From a bacterium (GTDB lineage: Archaea > Nanoarchaeota > Nanoarchaeia > Woesearchaeales > UBA10216), in contig JAAGZO010000533.1 in assembly GCA_024206195.1 (NCBI GenBank), positions 1 through 13,863 of the forward strand: 13,863 nucleotides of DNA, in the 5' to 3' direction. A program made the position numbers and the translations under genes. How positions within the stretch are numbered: the first letter of the stretch is position 1; each line of letters opens with the position of its first letter. This document shows positions 8,093 to 13,863 of this stretch, piece after piece. The notes under the pieces were generated by a model. It did not search any database and was not told the DNA's origin. It was given only the letters and a program-made list of their open reading frames with translations.

Positions 8093-9643
8093 CTAATTAG
8101 TGTGTTTTTTACCTGTTTCATAAGCTCTTTCCACAGTCGTACCAGACCTAGCCGGATTATTGGGGTCATATAGTATTTTACCCCCTACCCATGATTCTCG
8201 GTAGGTTATATTATAGGGTATGAAGTTCTTGTAAGTAGTCTCTTTACCAGTTCTAGAGTCCCAATTATCATACTCTAATATTACCCCATTCGGTAGTTTA
8301 ATAATATCCCCTTTTTCAATACCTTGTTCTTTCCAAGGGCCTGACCTTAAGAAAGCATCATTAGATCCAGTACCAGTAGCAGTAAAATCTACAGGGGTTA
8401 TTATTTTTTCTATCTGGTTTAAGGTGTTGCGGTCCGATACGGCATTAGCCCATTCTGTACCTGTGGCAGATTTTATATTTGTTATGAAGTCGGCATCAGT
8501 AGTATCATCATCTCTAACAAAAGGTGCAGCTAATTCCGCTTCTTTACCTTTTCTAATACCTTCCTCATTAATAGGATTGACAATATTCTCTACTGCTTGG
8601 GCTATAGTTTTTCTCTTAAACTCAGCTTTTTCTTCAGGAGAATCGAATTCCATTAGGTCTACTAACTTACCGATATTCTCAGCCATAGCACCTTCACTTG
8701 TCATCTCTTTTTTCCAAGAGCCATCCTCATTCTGCATAGAGGTTAGGACTTTAGCTAAGTCTTGACCATGGAATTTAGCTAGGGTGGTTAGTTCTCTAGC
8801 CTTCTCGCTAGGTAAAGCGTCTAATAGCTTCTCGAATTGTCGATCACTATAGGCTTCTCTTTCACTTGCCCTACCATAGTCTCGTTCACCCATGGCTGCT
8901 ATATTCTTATAAGCATCTTCTCTAACACCTTGAGCAAACTCATTATATTTGTTCTCAGCATCTATATTCTGAGCCCTAGATGCCATACTAGCTCTAGTCA
9001 CCATTTCATTATACTGAGCGGATCCCGGTTGAAACCCTGCTCTTACAGCAGAGTCATGGGCATCTCGATTAGCTTTATCTAGGTTTAGAGCTTTTTCTCT
9101 ATCTAACCTATCCCTAGCCATCTTAACCGAAGCACCTTCTCCCTCAAAATCTTGTCTCATGGCAATATCTAGGGATTTCTCATCTTCCGTAAGCCCTGTA
9201 TCTAGGATATTAGGAGTGGTGGTCCCCGCAGGTGTTGGAAAACCTGTTGTTGCCATACTACCGGGAGTGATGGGTGAGATGGGTGAGGTTACATCTGTGG
9301 TAGGAGATTCTGGCTTCCAGATGGAAGCCTTAGTAGGAGTACCAACAGTAGCTTTTGCTGGTTGTGGAGAGGTGGGTGGAATAGGAGTAGTGTTATTATC
9401 ATTCAACAGGCCCCCTACCACAGCTTTCGTACTACCCTGCGAAGGCATTACAGGTGCAGGGAATTTCGCTATAGGTTCTCCTTTATTGGTAGCATCTAAT
9501 AAACCTGTAACAGTAGATTTAATTGCCTCGGGAGTGCCCACTCCTGCCTTAGCCATAGGGGGGGTTTTTGGTTCAAACCCTGTCTTGAGAGCCACCTTCT
9601 TTTTATACTCTTCAAAATCCAAAGGATTTTTAGTCGTTTGCAT
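8093..9643 (-). CDS. Pro/Thr-rich virion protein, probable ejection or tail component
   Basis: A 516-aa protein I cannot name. Residues 1-150 are low complexity, rich in Pro, Thr, Gly, Lys and Ala, with imperfect repeats (STVTGLLDATNKGEPI at 43-58 and TKAVVGGLLNDNNTTPI at 72-88; VGTP at 35-38 and 100-103). Residues 155-300 are strongly helical with many Arg, Ala and Glu and could be a coiled-coil core. Residues 300-375 are a charged helical region. Residues 440-516 look like a small beta domain (GDIIKLPNGVILEYDNW) with several Trp and Tyr. No membrane segment or enzyme motif is visible. It leads the ejection cassette and is the last gene before the composition change at its upstream edge. AAGAAGG lies 7 bases before the ATG. 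A structural role is inferred from neighbours. Confidence 0.72.
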   Translation of the reverse strand: MQTTKNPLDFEEYKKKVALKTGFEPKTPPMAKAGVGTPEAIKSTVTGLLDATNKGEPIAKFPAPVMPSQGSTKAVVGGLLNDNNTTPIPPTSPQPAKATVGTPTKASIWKPESPTTDVTSPISPITPGSMATTGFPTPAGTTTPNILDTGLTEDEKSLDIAMRQDFEGEGASVKMARDRLDREKALNLDKANRDAHDSAVRAGFQPGSAQYNEMVTRASMASRAQNIDAENKYNEFAQGVREDAYKNIAAMGERDYGRASEREAYSDRQFEKLLDALPSEKARELTTLAKFHGQDLAKVLTSMQNEDGSWKKEMTSEGAMAENIGKLVDLMEFDSPEEKAEFKRKTIAQAVENIVNPINEEGIRKGKEAELAAPFVRDDDTTDADFITNIKSATGTEWANAVSDRNTLNQIEKIITPVDFTATGTGSNDAFLRSGPWKEQGIEKGDIIKLPNGVILEYDNWDSRTGKETTYKNFIPYNITYRESWVGGKILYDPNNPARSGTTVERAYETGKKHTN

Positions 9644-9661
9644 ATCTTTTCCTTCTTAAAA

Positions 9662-11068
9662 TCATCCGTTAGCCTCTGGAGGCTCAAAATAATATGTCAT
9701 TTCTGTTTGCAATTGTGACACGCTATCAGTGTAATCATCGTTATAATAAAACTCTAATTTACCACCATCTTCAAGAACCATAGGCCGATCTGAAACATCC
9801 TCTTCTTCAATTTGAGCCGGTTGCTCTTCGTGGTCAATTATAATATCAGATATACCCATATTTGTATCTTCCAAAAACACGCTTATATCTGATAAGCCAT
9901 TTGGAACTGCGTTAAATTTCCACTCAACTTTTTTGATGTAGATTTCTTGCCTCGAAAATATTTGAAACATACAGTCGCTATAAGTTCCAATAGCCGTAAT
10001 TGCGGTTGCTTCATCGGGTGCAGTAAACGCGTACCCGCTTGCGTAATAATTTATTGAATAAGCTGTATTTGGGCCATAAACAGACGTATCCGTGTCGATG
10101 TATTTTAATTCAAGTATGTAATAGTTTCCAGCGGTTAATAATGTAGTTGTTGGAACGGCTTTATCTGCACCACAATGAAATTCATGGATATTGTATAACC
10201 TTTTACCACCCTTTAGTTGTAGCGTGTAACTAGCCGCCTCTGCATCGCCTATTTGCGTATATTGCGTACCATCATCAATAGAAGTAGTTGTTGAAACTGG
10301 AATACTTGCGCCCATGTCCCATAGTTTGATCTCAATTTCTCCAGGTGGTGGGGTCGCGGTTAAATTATCTATGTAACAATTTTTGCCACCCTCTTTATCT
10401 ACAATTCTAAAGCCAACTTTTGTGATGGCCGCGACATTAGTCGTTCCGCCTCCATCTTCAGACATTGCACCTTCATCGATTTGAAAGTGGTTCCATTCGT
10501 TTTTATTTGCAAATACTAGGTTTTGGCTTTTCGTGTTTGTTCCATCACCGATAAAAACCGCTACTTTAAATTTATTATACTCTTTATCAAAATAAGCATC
10601 AAAATCGCCAACGTAATCAGTGTAATCAGTTGAACTGATAGTCATTATCCATTCATCATTTAATGTGTCACCAGGTATATTCATCGACTTAGAACCGTTT
10701 GGTTTTACAATCGTCGTTTCCAATAAAGCCAAATTACCGGAAGCAACCCATACAGCTTGGAGGGCCGCACTATTTGCGTAACTTTCAAAGTTATCTAATT
10801 GAACGCCAGCCGCACTTTCTAAAGTTAAACCAAGTGAAGTGATACTATCATGGCTTGCTTTAAATACTTGCCCCACAATATTTGAAGATGTTACAATCCC
10901 CTGCTCTTCTCTCGAACTTTCGGCATGTTCATTTAGTATTTTTGGGATCATTCTAATTTTATTTAACTGGCCTTTTTGTAATTGGGTAGTTTTTGCGTTT
11001 TCTGTCATTCGTGTAAATGTACTAGGTACACCAACACCGTACATATCAACATTTCTAATGATACTCAT
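9662..11068 (-). CDS. Tail-associated protein with jelly-roll (carbohydrate-binding-like) domain
   Basis: A 468-aa predicted adhesion or tail-structure protein. Residues 1-85 are a polar, mostly helical head that could attach to the tail. Residues about 90-240 look like a beta-sandwich of the galactose-binding type: LDNFESYANSAALQAVW (91-107), a KVAVFIGDG strand (168-176), EWNHFQID (191-198) and the closing CYIDNLTATPP (231-241). Residues 245-405 are a second beta-rich unit ending in KKVEWKF and a DISVFLED strand. An acidic linker leads to a short C-terminal beta segment. I chose the ATG at 11068 rather than the in-frame GTG at 11080 because it forms an ATGA overlap with the upstream stop and has GAAGGG 11 bases upstream, whereas the GTG would lie directly on that site. 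Sugar binding is inferred. Confidence 0.78.
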   Translation of the reverse strand: MSIIRNVDMYGVGVPSTFTRMTENAKTTQLQKGQLNKIRMIPKILNEHAESSREEQGIVTSSNIVGQVFKASHDSITSLGLTLESAAGVQLDNFESYANSAALQAVWVASGNLALLETTIVKPNGSKSMNIPGDTLNDEWIMTISSTDYTDYVGDFDAYFDKEYNKFKVAVFIGDGTNTKSQNLVFANKNEWNHFQIDEGAMSEDGGGTTNVAAITKVGFRIVDKEGGKNCYIDNLTATPPPGEIEIKLWDMGASIPVSTTTSIDDGTQYTQIGDAEAASYTLQLKGGKRLYNIHEFHCGADKAVPTTTLLTAGNYYILELKYIDTDTSVYGPNTAYSINYYASGYAFTAPDEATAITAIGTYSDCMFQIFSRQEIYIKKVEWKFNAVPNGLSDISVFLEDTNMGISDIIIDHEEQPAQIEEEDVSDRPMVLEDGGKLEFYYNDDYTDSVSQLQTEMTYYFEPPEANG

Positions 11069-11415
11069 GTCCAAAGCCACCCTTCAGTAGAATCAAACTC
11101 TAAATCTGCACTTTCACCATCATAAACAGTTGAGTCCTCTATACTATCACTTGAACTTAAAGTGATATTATTCCCACTTGATCCAGCGTTTTTAATCTTA
11201 TACCCGTGGTCAGGTGTAGCGGGTAAATTAATTGTAATAGCCCCACCATCTGTATCAGCTATAACCCGTCTTTCAGTATTATCTAAAGTGTAAGGGCTAT
11301 CTGAATTTGTAATTCTAACAGGAATCACAAGATCCATATAAGCATCCCAATCACCGGCATTTACAAACCCTGCAAGATTAGAATGAATATGGGGTATACT
11401 ATTTGAACTTATCAT
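11065..11415 (-). CDS. Small beta-rich fibre-tip-like protein
   Basis: A 116-aa protein. Residues 50-116 match a sequence pattern common at the ends of phage tail fibres and appendages: VIADTDGGAITINLPATP, then GYKIKNAGSSGNNITLSSS, then an acidic strand and a final EGWLW. This type of module forms short beta turns and probably trimerises. Residues 1-45 contain an HIHSN segment and GDWDAYMDLVIPV, possibly a linking strand. Both ends overlap neighbours as ATGA. Its own Shine-Dalgarno is weak, so it probably depends on coupled translation from the upstream beta-helix gene. Existing as a free small protein suggests a tip or chaperone piece for a neighbouring fibre. The family match is by pattern only. 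Confidence 0.72.
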   Translation of the reverse strand: MISSNSIPHIHSNLAGFVNAGDWDAYMDLVIPVRITNSDSPYTLDNTERRVIADTDGGAITINLPATPDHGYKIKNAGSSGNNITLSSSDSIEDSTVYDGESADLEFDSTEGWLWT

Positions 11416-12971
11416 TTAGACACCACTGCAATAGTATTTTGAACTTTTTGGATTGTTTCTGCACCAACACAAACATTTGAGGCTGTTACTGTATTAGTTT
11501 CTTCAGACCCTGAATTCTCAGCCCTAACCGCAAAATAATAAGTAGTGCCATTTTTAAAGAACGTAGTACCGTCACCCAATGTTTTAAGGTATACTTCAGT
11601 AACTGTATCGTCAAAAATCAAAGGTACTTCAGAGTAAGTAATTGCGCTTTCACTTATATAAACATTATAGTTTGTAACAGTACCAGTCGCGGCGCTCCAC
11701 GATAACGCAAACACCCCATTCGTACATGCTTCCCATTTTGTTATACCCCCAAAAGTCGGAGCAGATGATACGATTACTTCACAACCATTAGGGAAAAGAT
11801 TATTAGCCCCATCAGAATTTTCAATATATACGTCTTTTACACCGGCTGAAATAGAAGGTATAGTAAATTGTATTTCAGTTGTAGTCTCAGACGTTACGGT
11901 ACAAGACGTTCCACCACTTCCGCCTAGCTTTACAATGTTTCCACTAGCAGTAAAACCAGTACCTGTAATTGTGATTGTAGCCCCCACAAGCCCACTTACC
12001 GGATTTATATCGGATACAGTAATAACGGCTAAAGGTTCGGGTTCTAATCCAGCATTAGCATAACTAATATTCGTTGTGTCGCTCAAGTCGCCATAAGGAA
12101 ACTCAGTTCCCAACATTTCAGCACCTGAAGACGGTTTATAGTCTCGGCCCGCTTGGTTATTATACGGAGTCGCTGAACCATCAACACTCCCGTCAATTGA
12201 AAATATATTCGCCGTGGTCCCACCAAATTTTGCGGTGTTGCTATAATAAAGGTTTTTAATTTCGTTTATATAGTTGGTCGCCGCGGCTTTTAGACCTGTT
12301 GTATTGTTTGTGATCGAGCTACTCATCACAATAGCGGGTATAGAAACAGCATCAAAGCCAGTAGTATTATCATCTAATACACACCCTTCAACTAAGCGCG
12401 CTTTTCTTATTCCAGTTGCATTATCATAAGCTAGTGAGTTAATTATGCATCCACAATCCGTATATCCTCTGGAGCTGTTTGTATATGCTTTACAGTTAAC
12501 GGCGTTTAAATCTAATGGATAAATCCCATAAGTGCTTCCGTACCCTGTTGAATTAACAACATACCCCGCCGCGATTCCATAAACCCCATTCCTACCAATA
12601 CAATTATAAGTAGATCCGGTTGATGACAAATAAATCCCAACGCTTGTGCTAGCTGTTGAGTCGATGTTTCTAACGTGCGGATTTGTTCTTGCTGTACCGT
12701 CAATTGAACTGGCATATGTACTAGCGGCGTTTAAAATGGCTTTTGAACCGTCTTCAACGTGTGATGATGCATTTACAGCTACGATTGCATCATTATTAGC
12801 ACCCATTGACCATACGCCAGTAATATTATAAGTATCTGCTTCGACGTATAAAGTGCCCCCCGATAACGCCGGAAGTGCAGTTCCTACAATTTGAGTATTA
12901 TCATAAGCATTAGCCCAATCAGCTCCAGTTTTAGCACCGGCACCGGCGACACTAGCATATTTATCAGCCAT
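11412..12971 (-). CDS. Beta-helix, IPT/TIG and fibronectin-III tail adhesion protein
   Basis: A 519-aa predicted extracellular tail protein with three beta domains. Residues 1-48 carry a GAKTGADWANAY start followed by GGTLYVEADTY, which often opens phage beta-helix proteins. Residues about 50-270 show irregular strand-turn repeats with many Asn, Ser and Thr (for example DNTTGFDAV, TNNTTGLKA), as in right-handed parallel beta-helices of tailspikes. Residues 317-400 match an IPT/TIG fold: VSDINPVSGLVGATITITGTGF. Residues 404-502 match fibronectin type III, with FALSWSAATG and TYYFAVRAENSG. No catalytic residues can be identified, so surface binding is more likely than depolymerase activity. AAAGGA lies 5 bases before the ATG, and the start overlaps the 43-aa ORF by 8 bases. 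Confidence 0.85.
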   Translation of the reverse strand: MADKYASVAGAGAKTGADWANAYDNTQIVGTALPALSGGTLYVEADTYNITGVWSMGANNDAIVAVNASSHVEDGSKAILNAASTYASSIDGTARTNPHVRNIDSTASTSVGIYLSSTGSTYNCIGRNGVYGIAAGYVVNSTGYGSTYGIYPLDLNAVNCKAYTNSSRGYTDCGCIINSLAYDNATGIRKARLVEGCVLDDNTTGFDAVSIPAIVMSSSITNNTTGLKAAATNYINEIKNLYYSNTAKFGGTTANIFSIDGSVDGSATPYNNQAGRDYKPSSGAEMLGTEFPYGDLSDTTNISYANAGLEPEPLAVITVSDINPVSGLVGATITITGTGFTASGNIVKLGGSGGTSCTVTSETTTEIQFTIPSISAGVKDVYIENSDGANNLFPNGCEVIVSSAPTFGGITKWEACTNGVFALSWSAATGTVTNYNVYISESAITYSEVPLIFDDTVTEVYLKTLGDGTTFFKNGTTYYFAVRAENSGSEETNTVTASNVCVGAETIQKVQNTIAVVSK

Positions 12972-13095
12972 ACCGTTCCTTTAGTACTTTTTTAAAATTC
13001 TCATCTTTTATGGTAATGCCTTTTAAAGTTTTCTTGACTTTAGTTTTTTTAAAGGTTCGTTTCCCTTTTATTTTTTTCACTTTTAGTTTAAACAT
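12964..13095 (-). CDS. Lysine-rich 43-aa small protein
   Basis: A complete small ORF of 43 codons plus TGA, filling what would otherwise be a 116-base gap. It begins MFKLKVKKIKGKR and ends LKERYG. It has 16 Lys and 2 Arg (about 42% basic), no Cys and no Trp. The ATG has GAGG 6 bases upstream. The start overlaps the stop of the upstream pentapeptide-like gene by 8 bases (ATGTTTAA), and its stop overlaps the downstream beta-helix start by 8 bases (ATGGCTGA). This fully linked arrangement argues strongly for translation. I do not recognise a family. The A-rich DNA makes a lysine-rich frame likely by chance, so the codon evidence alone is weak. Possible roles are a nucleic-acid-binding or assembly helper, or a spacer that keeps translation coupled. 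None is established. Confidence 0.62.
   Translation of the reverse strand: MFKLKVKKIKGKRTFKKTKVKKTLKGITIKDENFKKVLKERYG
12977..12982 (-). promoter_or_regulatory. Ribosome binding site of the beta-helix protein
   Basis: AAAGGA on the minus strand lies 5 bases before the ATG at 12971, inside the end of the 43-aa ORF. It fixes the start of the downstream gene and shows the two are translated in series. Confidence 0.65.
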
Positions 13096-13351
13096 TCTCA
13101 ACCTCGAAGGCTATCTGAGCAGTATTTGAACCTTCATCGACCTCGGAATCTAACGGAAGCTCACAATTCATTAAATTACAATCAATAAATTTCAACCCGG
13201 TTAAACCCTGGAATACTTCAGTATCTTCAAACTGTGCGAAATTACACCCAATACAAATATCATTATTAGATAATGTGGGTAATGGGTTTTGTGTCACTTC
13301 TCCCGAATCTTCATTAATCAAAAAAGAGGCATTTACCATTTCATAAATCAT
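13088..13351 (-). CDS. Cysteine-containing pentapeptide-like tail cassette protein
   Basis: An 87-aa protein. The centre, residues 33-66, resembles short pentapeptide-repeat-like phage proteins: CIGCNFAQF, then GLTGLKFIDCNLMNCELP, with cysteines at 33, 36, 58 and 63 and repeated x-x-N/D-[FL] positions. Such proteins commonly sit beside tail fibre genes in phage genomes; their job is not established. The N-terminus (MIYEMVNASFLINEDSG) and C-terminus are acidic. The start overlaps the upstream fibre-gene stop as ATGA, with no strong Shine-Dalgarno, so coupled translation is likely. A second in-frame ATG four codons in is possible. The four cysteines might bind metal or stay reduced in the cytoplasm; neither can be judged here. 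Confidence 0.66.
   Translation of the reverse strand: MIYEMVNASFLINEDSGEVTQNPLPTLSNNDICIGCNFAQFEDTEVFQGLTGLKFIDCNLMNCELPLDSEVDEGSNTAQIAFEVENV
13102..13105 (-). promoter_or_regulatory. Ribosome binding site of the 43-aa ORF
   Basis: GAGG on the minus strand lies 6 bases before the ATG at 13095, a favourable distance. It lies within the last codons of the upstream gene (in the GAG GTT GAG stretch), and is the main reason for treating the small ORF as a gene. Confidence 0.6.
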
Positions 13352-13863
13352 GTTTTAATAGTCCCAGCTAAAGTCCCATCACCATTATATGTAAAAGTCC
13401 AAGTTCCAGAATCAACAACGACTGTATTAACTCGGCCTTCAGAATTATAAGTAGTATTATGTGTTCCGACGGTTGCAGTAGCTAACTTGTCCACTTCTTG
13501 AGTTAATTTCCCTGAAGTGTGAGTATAAACCGTTTCATCGAATTCAGTCTTATGTATTGCGCTATCTGCAATATGCGAATCTACTCCAGTTCTAGTTGTA
13601 GAGCCGCCGTCAAAAAAGTTTACTGATTCTAAATAATCCGCTTGAGTTAGATGATAATATTCGTTAGTTGTTCCACCCTGCAATCCAGAAAGATCGTTAT
13701 GATCAGGAAACCCCTCTAATAAATCCCCACCACTTCTTACTACCCCTTGAAGGGCAGATTTTTCTTCTTTAGTTAAGTGGATTCTTTTATTATAAGTATG
13801 TTCTTTCACCAATCGAGCTAGAGTGTTATGCCCTTCTGTAAATTTATCAAACCAAGAATCCCA
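13348..13863 (-). CDS. Tail fibre protein, 5' end outside the window
   Basis: The frame is open from the stop to the window edge (171 codons visible). The only in-window start choices are a TTG at 13812 and a GTG at 13809 without a well-placed ribosome site, so I treat the gene as partial. The visible part begins WDSWFDKFTEGHNTLARLV. It contains the fibre motif HNDLSGLQGGTTNEYYHLT (visible residues about 55-73), frequent in phage tail fibres and probably host-contacting. The last 37 residues contain two YD-repeat-like units, YNSEGRVNT and FTYNGDGTLAG, as in Rhs-type and fibre shafts. It is the first gene of the adhesion cassette visible here and is linked by ATGA to the next gene. Host-range determination is inferred from the motif and neighbours. 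Confidence 0.78.
   Translation of the reverse strand, partial: WDSWFDKFTEGHNTLARLVKEHTYNKRIHLTKEEKSALQGVVRSGGDLLEGFPDHNDLSGLQGGTTNEYYHLTQADYLESVNFFDGGSTTRTGVDSHIADSAIHKTEFDETVYTHTSGKLTQEVDKLATATVGTHNTTYNSEGRVNTVVVDSGTWTFTYNGDGTLAGTIKT

Larger units (their letters stand above)
9662..13863. other. CpG-rich adhesion cassette, composition unlike flanking phage DNA
   Basis: Hand counts of CG dinucleotides in 480-base blocks gave 4 at 481-960, 9 at 8101-8580, 23 at 10021-10500 and 26 at 12481-12960. The change falls at the edge between the jelly-roll gene and the Pro/Thr-rich virion gene. Genes in this region overlap (ATGA or 8-base overlaps), while those to the left are spaced or abut. This fits a receptor-binding module gained by recombination from another lineage. 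Confidence 0.6.

Noticed and set aside
8424..8765. Antisense ORF of 113 aa within the same gene
   Set aside because: No good ribosome binding site, no recognisable protein features; a shadow of the sense frame.
9159..9659. Long antisense ORF (166 aa) opposite the Pro/Thr-rich head of the 516-aa virion gene
   Set aside because: It arises from the low-complexity Pro/Thr codons of the sense gene, gives a Val/Gly-rich protein with no motif, and has no fitting operon context.
11069..11080. GTG start at 11080 for the jelly-roll protein
   Set aside because: The GTG sits directly on the GAAGGG ribosome site; the ATG at 11068 is better spaced and forms the same ATGA overlap as neighbouring junctions.
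13810..13812. TTG start at 13812 for the tail fibre gene
   Set aside because: The frame stays open to the window edge with plausible protein sequence, and no ribosome binding site is well placed before the TTG.
1..13863. tRNA genes, CRISPR arrays, insertion sequences, integrase or attachment sites
   Set aside because: No cloverleaf, regular spaced repeat array, transposase or integrase sequence was found in the window.

Overview
The window is a piece of a tailed double-stranded DNA bacteriophage genome. It is AT-rich and almost entirely coding, with short or overlapping gene junctions, Shine-Dalgarno sequences before most genes, and no tRNA, rRNA, IS element or CRISPR array. A lytic transglycosylase on a very large virion protein, next to smaller alanine- and coiled-coil-rich proteins, is what short-tailed (podovirus-like) phages of Gram-negative hosts use to cross the envelope. 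The host and exact taxon cannot be read from the sequence. Opposed replication and structural blocks also occur in N4-like and crAss-like phages, but nothing here assigns the phage to either.

Layout. Bases 1-2981 are a rightward nucleic-acid block: a 5'-3' exonuclease of the FEN/T4 RNase H type, a 68-aa single-pass membrane protein, an 89-aa protein of unknown function, and an SNF2-like superfamily 2 helicase. Bases 2974-13863 are a leftward structural block. The two blocks meet tail to tail and their last genes overlap by 8 bases, so there is no intergenic space at the junction.

In transcription order (right to left) the structural block starts with an adhesion cassette: a tail-fibre protein cut by the window edge, a cysteine-containing pentapeptide-like protein, a 43-aa lysine-rich ORF at 12964-13095, a beta-helix/IPT/fibronectin-III protein, a small beta-rich fibre-tip-like protein, and a jelly-roll protein. 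Then comes an ejection cassette: a 516-aa Pro/Thr-rich protein, a 133-aa Ala/Gly and coiled-coil protein, a 301-aa coiled-coil protein, and the 1265-aa transglycosylase ejection protein. The likely sequence of events is host recognition by the first cassette, then wall penetration and DNA delivery by the second.

The two structural cassettes differ in texture. The adhesion genes have roughly 2.5 times the CpG dinucleotides of the ejection genes and are chained by overlapping stop and start codons. The ejection genes are separated by small gaps or abutting codons with good ribosome binding sites. The break lies at about 9,650 and suggests a mosaic join, with the receptor-binding cassette acquired separately. 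The strongest novelty candidates are the 43-aa ORF and this join.
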